Below, one piece after another: positions 54,956 to 63,729 of a DNA stretch of 64,000 nt. Each line of letters begins with the position of its first letter. Position 1 is the stretch's first letter. A program made the translations under genes and the position numbers. The notes under the pieces were generated by a model, which ran no database searches, was not told the origin of the DNA, and was given only the letters and a program-made list of their open reading frames with translations. The DNA is taken from NCBI GenBank assembly GCA_037445185.1, contig JBBIKZ010000001.1:1-64000 (forward strand), in the 5' to 3' direction. The stretch comes from JANWZL01 sp037445185. Its GTDB lineage: Bacteria > Pseudomonadota > Gammaproteobacteria > Burkholderiales > Thiobacillaceae.

Positions 54956-57382
54956 ATGCCTGCACCCCTCAGCCCGGATCGGCTCTACACCCGCTGCGAC
55001 TTCTCGACCACCCCCTTCACGACCACCGATGACCTGGAGGACCTCGCGGGCATGCTCGGACAGGGGCGTGCCGCCGAGGCGGTGGACTTCGGCCTGGCGA
55101 TCCGCGCCGAAGGGTTCAACCTCTTCGTCATGGGGCCGGTGGGCACGGGCAAGCGCACCCTGATCATGGAGCGGGTGGAAAAGGTGGCCGCGGCCTCGCC
55201 GGTGCCGGCGGACTGGGTCTACGTGAACAACTTCGCCCAACCCCACAAGCCCCGTGCGATCAGCCTGCCGGCGGGTCGGGGCAAGGCCCTCAAGGCCGAC
55301 ATGCAGCGCCTGATCGAGGACCTGCTGGTGGCCATCCCGTCCATCTTCGAAAGCGACGAATACCGCAATCGCCTGGAGGAGATCGAGCAGGCGTTCAGCG
55401 AGCGGGAGAGCGACGCCTTCAGGGCCTTCGGCGAGGAGGCCGAGCGGGAGGGCATTGCCCTGTTGCGCACGCCGAGCGGCTTCGGGCTGGCCCCCGAACG
55501 CAACGGCGAGGTGCTGGGACCGGAGGAGTTCGAGAAGCTGCCGGAGGAGGAGAAGGCCCGCATCCGCAAGGTCATCGAGAGCCTGCACGACCGCCTGCAC
55601 AAGCTCATCCGTCAGGCGCCGCAGTGGCTGAGGGAGAAGCGCGAGCGCGTGCGGGAGCTCAATCAGGAGTTTTCCCGGCTGGCGGTGGAGCATCAGATCG
55701 GCGAATTGCGCGAGAAGTATCGCGACCTGCCCGCTGTGCTGGACTATCTCGCGGCGGTGGAGCAGGACCTGATCGATACCGCCGACGACTTTCGCAAGCC
55801 GCAGGAGGGCATGCCCCAGGTCCTCGGCCTGCCGGTCGCCGTGGTCCAGTCGTTTCGGCGCTATCAGGTCAATCTGCTGGTCGACCACAGCGCATCGAAG
55901 GGGGCGCCGGTGGTGGCCCCCGACCATCCCAGTCACGCCGCGCTGATGGGCCGGGTGGAGCACATGGAACACCTCGGGGCGCTCGTCACCGACTTCACGC
56001 TGATCAAGCCGGGCGCCCTGCATCAGGCCAGCGGCGGCTATCTGGTGCTCGATGCCCACCGGCTCCTCACCCAGCCCTATGCCTGGGAGGGACTCAAGCG
56101 GGCACTGCGTTCCCGCTGCATACGCACCGATTCGCTGGCCCAGATGCTGTCGCTCGCCAGCACCATCTCGCTTGAGCCCGAGCCCATCCCCCTCGAAGTC
56201 AAGGTCGTGCTGGTGGGGGAGCGCCTGCTCTATTACCTGCTGTGCGAGTACGATCCCGATTTCCGGGAACTGTTCAAGGTGGTGGCCGATTTCGAGGACG
56301 ACCTGCCCCGCACCGGCGAGACCCCACTGCTCTATGCGCGGCTGATCGCCACCCTGGCGCGCAAGGAGAGGCTGCTCGCCTTCGACCAGTCGGCCTGCGC
56401 CCGGCTGGTGGAGCAGGCGGCGCGCGAGGCGGGCGACGCCGAGCGGCTCTCCACCCACATGCAGGGCCTGCTCGACCTGATGCGCGAGGCCGACTTCCTG
56501 ACCCGGCAGGCGGGCGGACAGGTGGTCTCGCAGGCGCAGGTGCAGGCGGTCATCGATGCCCGCGACCGGCGCACGGGGCGAGTGCGCGCCCGCTTCCAGG
56601 ACGCCATCCTGCGCGGCACGGTCCATATCGAGACCTCGGGCATGATGACCGGCCAGGTCAACGGGCTGTCGGTCATCGACCTGGGCGAGGGCCGCTTCGC
56701 CCACCCCACCCGGATCACCGCCAACGTGCGGCTGGGCGACGGCGAGGTGGTCGACATCCAGCGCGAGGTCGATCTGGGCGGTGCCATCCATTCGAAGGGG
56801 GTGCTGATCCTGAGCTCCTTTCTGGCCACCCGCTACGCCAGCAACCTGCCGCTCTCCCTGGGCGCGACCCTCACCTTCGAGCAGACCTATGGCGAGGTCG
56901 AGGGCGACTCCGCCTCCATGGCCGAACTGTGCGCCCTGCTCTCCGCACTGGCCGGGCTGCCCATCCGCCAATCCCTGGCGGTGACCGGTTCGGTCGACCA
57001 GCATGGGCGCATGCAGGCGATCGGCGGCGTGAACGAGAAGATCGAGGGGTTCTTCGATATCTGCCAAGCGCGCGGCCTGACCGGCGAGCAGGGGGTCCTC
57101 ATCCCGCAGACCAACGTCAAGCACCTCATGCTGCGTCGCGACGTGGTGGAGGCCTGCGCCGCCGGCCGCTTTCACGTCTGGCCGGTGGGCGGCGTGGACG
57201 AGGCCATCGAACTGCTCACCGGCACGCCGGCCGGTGTCCCCGATGCGCAGGGGGTGGTGCCCGAGGGTTCGGTGAACTACCGGGTGGCGACGCGGCTGAT
57301 CGAGTTCTCGACGCTGCGCCAGGCCTACGCCGCCCGGTCGGAGGACAAGCCCCGCCGCCGCGGCGGCGCCAGAAAGCGATGA
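54956..57382 (+). CDS. Lon-like ATP-dependent protease (AAA + S16)
   Basis: 808 residues. An AAA domain with Walker A GPVGTGKRT near residues 60-68 is interrupted by long coiled-coil inserts (about 120-280). The S16 protease domain carries the Ser in EGDSASMAEL near 650 and the Lys in NEKIEGFFDI near 692. The layout matches the COG1067 Lon-related group, not classical Lon. Substrates are unknown. It overlaps the next gene by 4 bp. Confidence 0.88.
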   Translation: MPAPLSPDRLYTRCDFSTTPFTTTDDLEDLAGMLGQGRAAEAVDFGLAIRAEGFNLFVMGPVGTGKRTLIMERVEKVAAASPVPADWVYVNNFAQPHKPRAISLPAGRGKALKADMQRLIEDLLVAIPSIFESDEYRNRLEEIEQAFSERESDAFRAFGEEAEREGIALLRTPSGFGLAPERNGEVLGPEEFEKLPEEEKARIRKVIESLHDRLHKLIRQAPQWLREKRERVRELNQEFSRLAVEHQIGELREKYRDLPAVLDYLAAVEQDLIDTADDFRKPQEGMPQVLGLPVAVVQSFRRYQVNLLVDHSASKGAPVVAPDHPSHAALMGRVEHMEHLGALVTDFTLIKPGALHQASGGYLVLDAHRLLTQPYAWEGLKRALRSRCIRTDSLAQMLSLASTISLEPEPIPLEVKVVLVGERLLYYLLCEYDPDFRELFKVVADFEDDLPRTGETPLLYARLIATLARKERLLAFDQSACARLVEQAAREAGDAERLSTHMQGLLDLMREADFLTRQAGGQVVSQAQVQAVIDARDRRTGRVRARFQDAILRGTVHIETSGMMTGQVNGLSVIDLGEGRFAHPTRITANVRLGDGEVVDIQREVDLGGAIHSKGVLILSSFLATRYASNLPLSLGATLTFEQTYGEVEGDSASMAELCALLSALAGLPIRQSLAVTGSVDQHGRMQAIGGVNEKIEGFFDICQARGLTGEQGVLIPQTNVKHLMLRRDVVEACAAGRFHVWPVGGVDEAIELLTGTPAGVPDAQGVVPEGSVNYRVATRLIEFSTLRQAYAARSEDKPRRRGGARKR

Positions 57383-58137
57383 GCGAGCCGGCGTCCGGCA
57401 TCCGCCGCATCCTGCTCGCCCTGAGCGGCTCAGGCGAGGAGCTCAGCCACATCGATGCGGCGGCCGAGCTCGCCGCCGCACTGGAGGCGGAGCTCACCGC
57501 CCTGTTCGTGGAGGACGCCGACCTCTTGCGCGCCAGCCGTCTGCCCATCGTGTGGGAGATGGGGCGCCAGACCGCCCGGCTGCGCCAGATGCAGCTCGAT
57601 CGCACCGCACGCCTCCTGCAGGCCGCCGCCCGCCGGTCGGAGCAGGCCCTGCACCGGGCGGCCGAGGCCCGCAGCCTGCGTTACAGCTTCCGCGTCCTGC
57701 AGGGCAAACCCTTGCATACCGTGCTCGCCCATGCCGCCAGTCTGGACCTGGTGATGCTGGGGCGGCAGGCGGCGGCGATCACGCCGCGTCCGAGACCGCT
57801 GGCCGTGCTGTTCGACGGCAGCATGGCGGCAGCCGCAACGCTCGCCGTGGGGCTGAGGCTGGCCCGGGCGACCGGCCGGCCATGCCAGGTGCTGGTGGCG
57901 GCGGCCGACGCTCAGACCTATCGCGAGCGCGCACAACAGGCGGGTTGGGCGGTGGGGGGCGGCACGGAAGTGGGCATGCAGCGGCTGCAAGCGACCGACC
58001 CCGAGGTCTTGTCCAGCGCCGCCAACGCCCTGCGTGCGGCGGCCCTGGTCCTACCGGCCGATTATGCCGAGGGCGACCTCGCCCGGCTGGACGCCCTGCG
58101 CTCCAGGCTGCGCTGCGATCTGCTGCTGGTGACCTGA
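57379..58137 (+). CDS. Usp-like stress protein
   Basis: 252 residues. The first 140 residues resemble a universal-stress-protein fold (RRILLALSGSGEELSHIDAA, LVMLGRQAAAI); the second half looks like a degenerate copy (RPLAVLFDGSMAAAATLAVG). The usual ATP-binding GxxG signature is not clear. It is translationally coupled to the Lon-like protease (ATGA). Confidence 0.7.
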   Translation: MSEPASGIRRILLALSGSGEELSHIDAAAELAAALEAELTALFVEDADLLRASRLPIVWEMGRQTARLRQMQLDRTARLLQAAARRSEQALHRAAEARSLRYSFRVLQGKPLHTVLAHAASLDLVMLGRQAAAITPRPRPLAVLFDGSMAAAATLAVGLRLARATGRPCQVLVAAADAQTYRERAQQAGWAVGGGTEVGMQRLQATDPEVLSSAANALRAAALVLPADYAEGDLARLDALRSRLRCDLLLVT

Positions 58138-58143
58138 GGCGCT

Positions 58144-58968
58144 CTAGCGCAGCAGCCGCCGGCGGGTGAGCGCGAGACCGATCAGGAAGCCGGTCACGGC
58201 AAAGGCCAACAATACCAGCACGTTCAGCAACGGGGCCTCCGGCCAGTGACCCAGCACCAGGGGACGCGCCAGCGCGATGGCATGGGTGAGCGGCAGGCCC
58301 TGCGCGGCGGCGGCCAGCCAGCCGGGCAGGGCATCCGTCGGGTAGAACACCCCCGAGAGCAGCACCATGGGCGTGATGAACAGGGTGAAGTAATAGAGGA
58401 AGAAGTCGTAGTTCGGCGCGACGGCGTTGAGCATGAGGCCGAGCCCGGCGAAGGCGAGGCCGGTCAACACGATCACCGGCAGCAGCCACAGCGTCATGGC
58501 GAAGTCCGCGGCGAGCCCCAGGGCCCAGATCACCGAGAGGATCGCCAGCCCCGAGAGCAGGCTCTTGCTCACCGCCCAGAACCACTCGCCGAGCAGCACG
58601 TCGGTGAGCGTGAGCGGCGTGTTGAGGATGGCCTCCCAGGTCTTCTGCACGTGCATGCGCGAGAAGGCCGAATAGAGGGTCTCGAAGGTGGCGCTGTTCA
58701 TCACGCTGTAGGCCAGTGTGCCGGCGGCCAGGAAGGTGAGGTAGGGCACGCCCTGCACCTCGCCCAGCAAGCGCCCCAGGCCGTAACCCAGCCCCAGCAT
58801 GTAGAGCAGGGGGTCGGCCAGGTTGCCGAGGATGGACGGCCCCGCCAGCTTTTTCCAGACCTGGAAGTTGCGCTGCCAGACGGCGAACCACCGGGGGGCG
58901 GAGAACGGCCGGGCGCCGGATGCTGCGCGCAGTCCGTTGCGGCCCGTACTTCGCCCCTCACCCCGCAC
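58144..58968 (-). CDS. ABC-2 transporter permease, NodJ family
   Basis: 274 residues, GTG start, six predicted helices (e.g. VLLSGVFYPTDALPGWL, LLNVLVLLAFAVTGFLIGL). It pairs with the ATPase gene 3 bp upstream. The NodJ name is from rhizobial lipo-chitin export; nothing here suggests nodulation. The exported compound is unknown. Confidence 0.88.
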   Translation of the reverse strand: MRGEGRSTGRNGLRAASGARPFSAPRWFAVWQRNFQVWKKLAGPSILGNLADPLLYMLGLGYGLGRLLGEVQGVPYLTFLAAGTLAYSVMNSATFETLYSAFSRMHVQKTWEAILNTPLTLTDVLLGEWFWAVSKSLLSGLAILSVIWALGLAADFAMTLWLLPVIVLTGLAFAGLGLMLNAVAPNYDFFLYYFTLFITPMVLLSGVFYPTDALPGWLAAAAQGLPLTHAIALARPLVLGHWPEAPLLNVLVLLAFAVTGFLIGLALTRRRLLR

Positions 58969-58971
58969 GCC

Positions 58972-59880
58972 TCACTCCCGCAAATCCCGGCCCGTCAGCT
59001 TGAGGAAGACGTCCTCCAGATTGGCGGGCCGGTGCAGATAGCGCAGGCCTTCCTGTCTGTCGAGCGCGTCGGTGACCGCCTTGGGGTCGTCGGCATAGCA
59101 GAACAGGGTCTCCCCGGCATATTCGCAGCGCCGGCACAACCGACGGGCGCAACCTTCCCATGCCGCCAGGCCCTCGCCGAAGACCTCCACCACATGCGGC
59201 TCGATGTGCCCATTGATGAGGGCGCGCGGCGTGTCCTCGGCGATGATGCGGCCGCGGTCGATGATGCTGATGCGGTCGCACAGACGCTCCGCCTCGTCCA
59301 TGAAGTGGGTGGTCAGCAGCAGGGTCTTGCCCTGATGGATGAGCCGGCGCAGCCCCTGCCAGACCAGATGCCGGGCCTGCGGGTCGAGCCCGGTGGTGGG
59401 TTCGTCCAGCACGATCAGCTCCGGGTCGTTGATGAGCGCCCGCGCCAGGGTCAGGCGCCGCTTCATGCCACCGGACAGGGTGGGGACCTTGGCGTCCGCC
59501 TTGCCCGCCAGAGCCGCGAATTCGAGTAGCTGCGGGATGCGCGCCTCGGTCTCCCGGCGCCCCAGACCGAAATAGCGGCCATAGGCGAGCAGGTTCTCGC
59601 GCACGGTGAAGTCTGGGTCCAGGCTGTCGGTCTGCGGCACCACCCCCACCCGGCGGCGCGCCACCCCTGCCTCGCGCGGCAGCGGGTGACCCAACAGGCG
59701 GATCTCGCCGGCGTCCGCCTCGATCAATCCCAGCGCCAGCCTGAGTGTGGTGGTCTTGCCGGCGCCGTTGGGCCCGAGCAGGCCATGACAGCGGCCCGGC
59801 GCGATCTCCAGCGACAGATCGTCCACTACCGCCGTGCCGCCGTAGCGCTTGGTCAGGCGCTTCAGCACGAGGGGGGGCAC
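58972..59880 (-). CDS. ABC transporter ATP-binding protein, NodI family
   Basis: 302 residues, GTG start. Walker A GPNGAGKTTTLRLAL, signature LSGGMKRRLTLARAL and Walker B LIVLDEPTTGLDPQ are intact. It overlaps the hydrolase gene by 19 bp, so the three genes form one operon. Confidence 0.93.
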   Translation of the reverse strand: MPPLVLKRLTKRYGGTAVVDDLSLEIAPGRCHGLLGPNGAGKTTTLRLALGLIEADAGEIRLLGHPLPREAGVARRRVGVVPQTDSLDPDFTVRENLLAYGRYFGLGRRETEARIPQLLEFAALAGKADAKVPTLSGGMKRRLTLARALINDPELIVLDEPTTGLDPQARHLVWQGLRRLIHQGKTLLLTTHFMDEAERLCDRISIIDRGRIIAEDTPRALINGHIEPHVVEVFGEGLAAWEGCARRLCRRCEYAGETLFCYADDPKAVTDALDRQEGLRYLHRPANLEDVFLKLTGRDLRE

Positions 59881-60515
59881 AGTCGGCTCCTGACCGTCTC
59901 CCTCAGTTCCACCAGCCGGCCGTGGAAGAAGTGACCCGCCGCGGGGATGACGTGCAGCGGGAGTCGGTGCAGACGCGCATAGTCGGCGACGAAGGCGAGC
60001 GGGATCAGTTCATCCGCCTCGCCGTGCACGATCTCGGTGGGGACGGCAGGGGGCTCGAAGGCGTACAGGGACACGGCCGGCCCCACCAGGATCAGCCGCT
60101 CGGCCGACAGACGGGAGGCGAGGCGATGCTGGACGTAGGCGCCGAAGGAAAACCCCAGCAGCGTCCACGCAAGCCCGGCGTAGCGTGGTGCAAGGAAGGC
60201 GGCGACGGCGAGCAGGTCCTCCGTCTCGCCGACGCCATGGTCGTATGCCCCGCTGCTACTACCCACGCCACGGAAGTTCGGCCGCGCCGCGATGAGCCCG
60301 CAAGCCAGTGCCGCCCGGGCGAGGATGTACACCACCTTGTTGTCCAGACTGCCGCCGTGCAGCGGATGCGGGTGGGCGATCAAGGCCAGGCCGCGGGGTG
60401 TCTCGGCGGGCATCTCCACCAGGGTCTCGACCACGCCGCCGTCGGGGCGCGGGATGAGCAGGCGTTGCCCGGAGGAGGTCGGCCGCGCTGGCGCGACGTG
60501 GGGAACCTCCGTCAT
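59862..60515 (-). CDS. Alpha/beta hydrolase
   Basis: 217 residues. LALIAHPHPLHGGSLDNKVV is the common start of this hydrolase group, and LLGFSFGAYVQHRLA holds the nucleophile Ser in GFSFG. Late His in PAAGHFFHG. The substrate is unknown. First gene partner of the NodIJ-type exporter. Confidence 0.88.
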   Translation of the reverse strand: MTEVPHVAPARPTSSGQRLLIPRPDGGVVETLVEMPAETPRGLALIAHPHPLHGGSLDNKVVYILARAALACGLIAARPNFRGVGSSSGAYDHGVGETEDLLAVAAFLAPRYAGLAWTLLGFSFGAYVQHRLASRLSAERLILVGPAVSLYAFEPPAVPTEIVHGEADELIPLAFVADYARLHRLPLHVIPAAGHFFHGRLVELRETVRSRLCPPSC

Positions 60516-60516
60516 T

Positions 60517-60831
60517 TCAGTCGAGTTTCAGTCGTTCGACCACCTTGCCGTCGCGCAGGTGGGAGGCGAGGATCTCGTCGATGTCCGCCTCGTCCACATA
60601 GGTGTACCAGACCGCATCCGGATAGACCACGCACACCGGCCCCAGCTCGCAACGGTCGAAGCAGCCGGCGCGGTTGACACGGCAGTCCCCCCCTTTGCCG
60701 TGCAACCCCATCTGCTTGGCCTTGTTCTTGGCGTATTCGAACATGGCCTCGGCGTTGTGCTGGGTGCAGCAGGTGCCGCCGTCCTCGCGCACGTTGAGGC
60801 AGAAGAACAGGTGATGGCGGTAGTGGCTCAT
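60517..60831 (-). CDS. Thioredoxin-like [2Fe-2S] ferredoxin
   Basis: 104 residues. HLFFCLNVREDGGTCCTQH, then RVNRAGCFDRCELGPVCVVYP give the four-cysteine pattern of thioredoxin-fold [2Fe-2S] ferredoxins. It ends 1 bp before the hydrolase start. Confidence 0.9.
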   Translation of the reverse strand: MSHYRHHLFFCLNVREDGGTCCTQHNAEAMFEYAKNKAKQMGLHGKGGDCRVNRAGCFDRCELGPVCVVYPDAVWYTYVDEADIDEILASHLRDGKVVERLKLD

Positions 60832-60909
60832 AGGAAACGCGTCGGGCCGTCGCGAAGGTTTACGCTATCCCCACGGGGGCGGCCTGTGCGCAGCCGGCCT
60901 TGGCGGAGA

Positions 60910-61263
60910 TCATGACTCGTCGTATTTGGCACAGCGCCCCTTGGCCTTGTCCACCGGGTACTTGCGGGCGTTGAGGATGAGCTTCTCCTCCGCCGCCTGC
61001 AGCAGGTCCACCTCCAGCTCATTGGCGAGGCTCACGAGGTAGATCAGCACGTCGGCCATCTCCTGCTTCACCGCCTCGCGCTTGTGCTCGGGCAGCCGCA
61101 AGCTCTCCTCGGGCGTGAGCCACTGGAAGGGTTCCAGCAGTTCCGCCGCCTCGACGATGAGGGCGGCGGCGAGGTTCTTGGGCGTGTGGTAGAGATGCCA
61201 GTCCCGCTCGCGACCGAATTCACGCACGGCTGCAGCCAGTTCGGACAGGGAATTAAAGGACAC
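60910..61263 (-). CDS. MazG-like nucleotide pyrophosphohydrolase
   Basis: 117 residues, GTG 61263; there is no good ribosome-binding site, so the start is uncertain. The EAAELLEPFQW and EMADVLIYLVSLANELEVDL segments hold the metal-binding ExxE / ExxD residues. It probably removes non-canonical NTPs such as dCTP derivatives. Confidence 0.85.
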   Translation of the reverse strand: MSFNSLSELAAAVREFGRERDWHLYHTPKNLAAALIVEAAELLEPFQWLTPEESLRLPEHKREAVKQEMADVLIYLVSLANELEVDLLQAAEEKLILNARKYPVDKAKGRCAKYDES

Positions 61264-61393
61264 GTTGCGATCGGTCGATAACTGCGACGGGCAAGTGTAC
61301 CACTGCCCGGTGTCGGCCGAGGCCGGCGATGCAGGTGGGGCGGCAAGACGTAGGACATTCGGCGCACGCCGCCGTGCCAGCAACTGCCGCGGC

Positions 61394-61409
61394 TGGCACG
61401 CATATTTGT
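61394..61409 (+). promoter_or_regulatory. Possible sigma-54 -24 element upstream of the EPS operon
   Basis: TGGCACG matches the -24 half exactly, but the -12 half reads TTTGT instead of TTGCW. XrtA/PEP-CTERM exopolysaccharide loci are often sigma-54 controlled, which makes this worth noting. The evidence is weak. Confidence 0.3.
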
Positions 61410-61484
61410 GAGAGAGGCATCCGTGTGGAAAGGAGCTTGTGCCATAATCGGCCCGGCTCTGTCAGATATCAAGAAGGGGGAACC

Positions 61485-62090
61485 ATGAAGCATCTCGCAT
61501 TGGCGGTACTGCTTGCCTTGCTGGTGGGCTGCGCCAACCAGCCCATCTATCCGCCGGCACCGGCCAAGGCCATGGTGGACACCAGCTGGAACTACCTGCT
61601 CGGACCGGGGGATACCGTGAACGTCTTCGTTTGGGGCAACCCCGAGGTGTCGGGCTCCTTTCCGATCCGGCCGGACGGCAAGATGACCATGAACCTGGTG
61701 GAGGACCTCCCCGCCAGCGGCAAGACGCCGACGCAGCTGGCGCGGGAGATCGAGAAGAACCTGGCGCGCTACATCCAGGACCCGATCGTGACGGTGATCG
61801 TCGCCGGCGGCACCGGGCCGTACAGCCAGCAGATCCGCGTCCTGGGCGAGGCGACCAAGCCGCAGACCCTCACTTACCGCGAAAACATGACGCTCATCGA
61901 CGTCATGATCAGCGTCGGCGGCATCACCGATTTCGCTGCCGGCAACAAGGCCAGCATCCTGCGCGTCACCGACGGCAACCCGCAGCAGTTCGCCGTGCGT
62001 CTGGAGGACTTGCTCAAGGCGGGCGACATCTCGGCCAACGTCGAGATGATGCCGGGCGACGTCCTGATCATCCCCGAGAGCTGGTTCTGA
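61485..62090 (+). CDS. XrtA-system polysaccharide export lipoprotein (EpsE/Wza-like)
   Basis: 201 residues. A lipobox LLVGCANQP anchors it to the outer membrane. The poly-export domain (YLLGPGDTVNVFVWGNPEVS, RVLGEATKPQTLTYREN) is complete. It forms the outer-membrane exit for an exopolysaccharide. AAGGGGG precedes ATG 61485. It is first of three EPS genes; the order matches exosortase-linked EPS clusters. Confidence 0.9.
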   Translation: MKHLALAVLLALLVGCANQPIYPPAPAKAMVDTSWNYLLGPGDTVNVFVWGNPEVSGSFPIRPDGKMTMNLVEDLPASGKTPTQLAREIEKNLARYIQDPIVTVIVAGGTGPYSQQIRVLGEATKPQTLTYRENMTLIDVMISVGGITDFAAGNKASILRVTDGNPQQFAVRLEDLLKAGDISANVEMMPGDVLIIPESWF

Positions 62091-62139
62091 ACCCCGGGCT
62101 GACGGCGGCTGTAATCCAAGCATCTACGGCGGACTGCAC

Positions 62140-63711
62140 ATGAACGAACAGATCGAGCAGATATTGGGGATCCTCCGGGGGGTGTGGCGACGGCGCTGGC
62201 TGGTGCTGGGCGTCACCTGGCTGGTCTGCGCCGTAGGCTGGGTATGGATCTATCTGCTGCAGAACGAGTACCGCGCCCAGGCGCGCGTCTACGTGGACAC
62301 GCAGTCTCTGCTCAAGCCGCTGCTGTCCGGCCTGGCCATCCAGCCCAACTTGGAGCAGCAGGTGGCGATGATGACGCGCACCCTCGCCAGCCGCCCCAAC
62401 CTGGAGAAGGTCGCACGCTTGACCGACCTGGACCTGCGCGCCAAGGACCCCAAGGCCCTGGAGGAGTTGTATGCCGACATCGCCAGCCGCATCAGTCTGG
62501 ATGGCACTACCCGGGAGAACCTCTATACCATCGGTTTCGTGCACGCCAATCCGGACCTAAGCAAACGGGTGGTGCAGGCCCTGCTCACCATCTTCACCGA
62601 GCAGAGCCTGGGCGGTACCCGCAAGGATCTGTCCAACACCCAGAAGTTCATCGAGGACCAGATCAAGTCCTATGAGGCCAGGCTGCTGGAGAAGGAGAAG
62701 GAGCTGGAGGAATTCAAGCGCCGCAACGTCGGCCAGATGCCAGGTCAGGGCGGTGGCTATTTTGCGCGCATCGAGGCGCTCGACCAGACCTTGCGCGAGA
62801 CCAAGTTGCAACTCGAGGAGGCCGTCAACCGTAAAAAGCAGCTCGAGCAGCAACTCGCGGATCAGGAGGAGACGATCTCCACACCCTTGTTGCCGCCGCC
62901 CATGGCCACGCCGAGCAACAGTCTGATCGACAATCGCATCAACGCCTTGCAAACTCAGCTCGACAACCTCAGGTTGCGTTTCACCGATCTCCACCCCGAG
63001 ATCCAGCGCGTCAAAGGGCTCATCGCCAGCCTGCAGGAACAGAAGGCCAGGGAGGAGGAGGCCCAGCGTGCTGCCGAGGCGGCACGGGCCAAGGAAAACC
63101 CGGTTGCGGCCAAGGCGCAAAATCCGGTCTATCAACAGCTGACGCTCGCCATCGCCGAGGCCGACGCCAACATCGCCTCGCTGCGCACGCGCGTCAGACA
63201 ATTCGAACAACAGCGTGCGGAGCTGCTGCGCAAGGTGGACCTGATCCCCCAGTTGGAGGCCGAACTGGCCCAGCTCACGCGTGACTACGACATCTACAAG
63301 CGCAACTACAGCGAGCTGCTGGCGCGGCGGGAATCGGCGGCCATGGCGGGCGAGGTCGAGGCCAAGACCGATACGGTCGAATTCCGCGTCATCGATCCGC
63401 CGCGTGTGGAGACCAAACCGGCCTGGCCCAACCGTCCCCTCCTGATCTCCGTCACGCCCCTGGGGGGTCTGGGCGCCGGCATCGCCCTGGCCTTCCTGCT
63501 CGCCCAGCTTCGTCCCACGGTGGATACACGCCGGCAATTGCGCGAACTGACCGGGCTGCAGCCCCTGGGTGCGGTGACGCGTGTCGAGACCGAGGCCTAT
63601 CGGCGCCGGCGCAGGCGGCTCAACTGGAGCTATGTCCTCGGAACCGGTCTCTTGGTCGTGTCCTATGGTGTCCTGATGACCTATTACCTGGTCCTCTCTC
63701 CCGCAGCCTGA
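62140..63711 (+). CDS. XrtA-system polysaccharide chain-length determinant (Wzz-like)
   Basis: 523 residues. Membrane helices near 14-38 and 498-521, with a third hydrophobic stretch near 430-455, bracket a long coiled-coil periplasmic domain (about 170-400) full of Glu/Gln/Lys heptads. There is no kinase domain in this protein; the kinase is the next gene. It controls polymer length with the export lipoprotein. Confidence 0.9.
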   Translation: MNEQIEQILGILRGVWRRRWLVLGVTWLVCAVGWVWIYLLQNEYRAQARVYVDTQSLLKPLLSGLAIQPNLEQQVAMMTRTLASRPNLEKVARLTDLDLRAKDPKALEELYADIASRISLDGTTRENLYTIGFVHANPDLSKRVVQALLTIFTEQSLGGTRKDLSNTQKFIEDQIKSYEARLLEKEKELEEFKRRNVGQMPGQGGGYFARIEALDQTLRETKLQLEEAVNRKKQLEQQLADQEETISTPLLPPPMATPSNSLIDNRINALQTQLDNLRLRFTDLHPEIQRVKGLIASLQEQKAREEEAQRAAEAARAKENPVAAKAQNPVYQQLTLAIAEADANIASLRTRVRQFEQQRAELLRKVDLIPQLEAELAQLTRDYDIYKRNYSELLARRESAAMAGEVEAKTDTVEFRVIDPPRVETKPAWPNRPLLISVTPLGGLGAGIALAFLLAQLRPTVDTRRQLRELTGLQPLGAVTRVETEAYRRRRRRLNWSYVLGTGLLVVSYGVLMTYYLVLSPAA

Positions 63712-63729
63712 TCACTCGAGGAGAACAGC

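Noticed and set aside
58144..59880. Nodulation-factor export
   Set aside because: NodI/NodJ names are family labels; no nodABC genes or symbiosis context is present.
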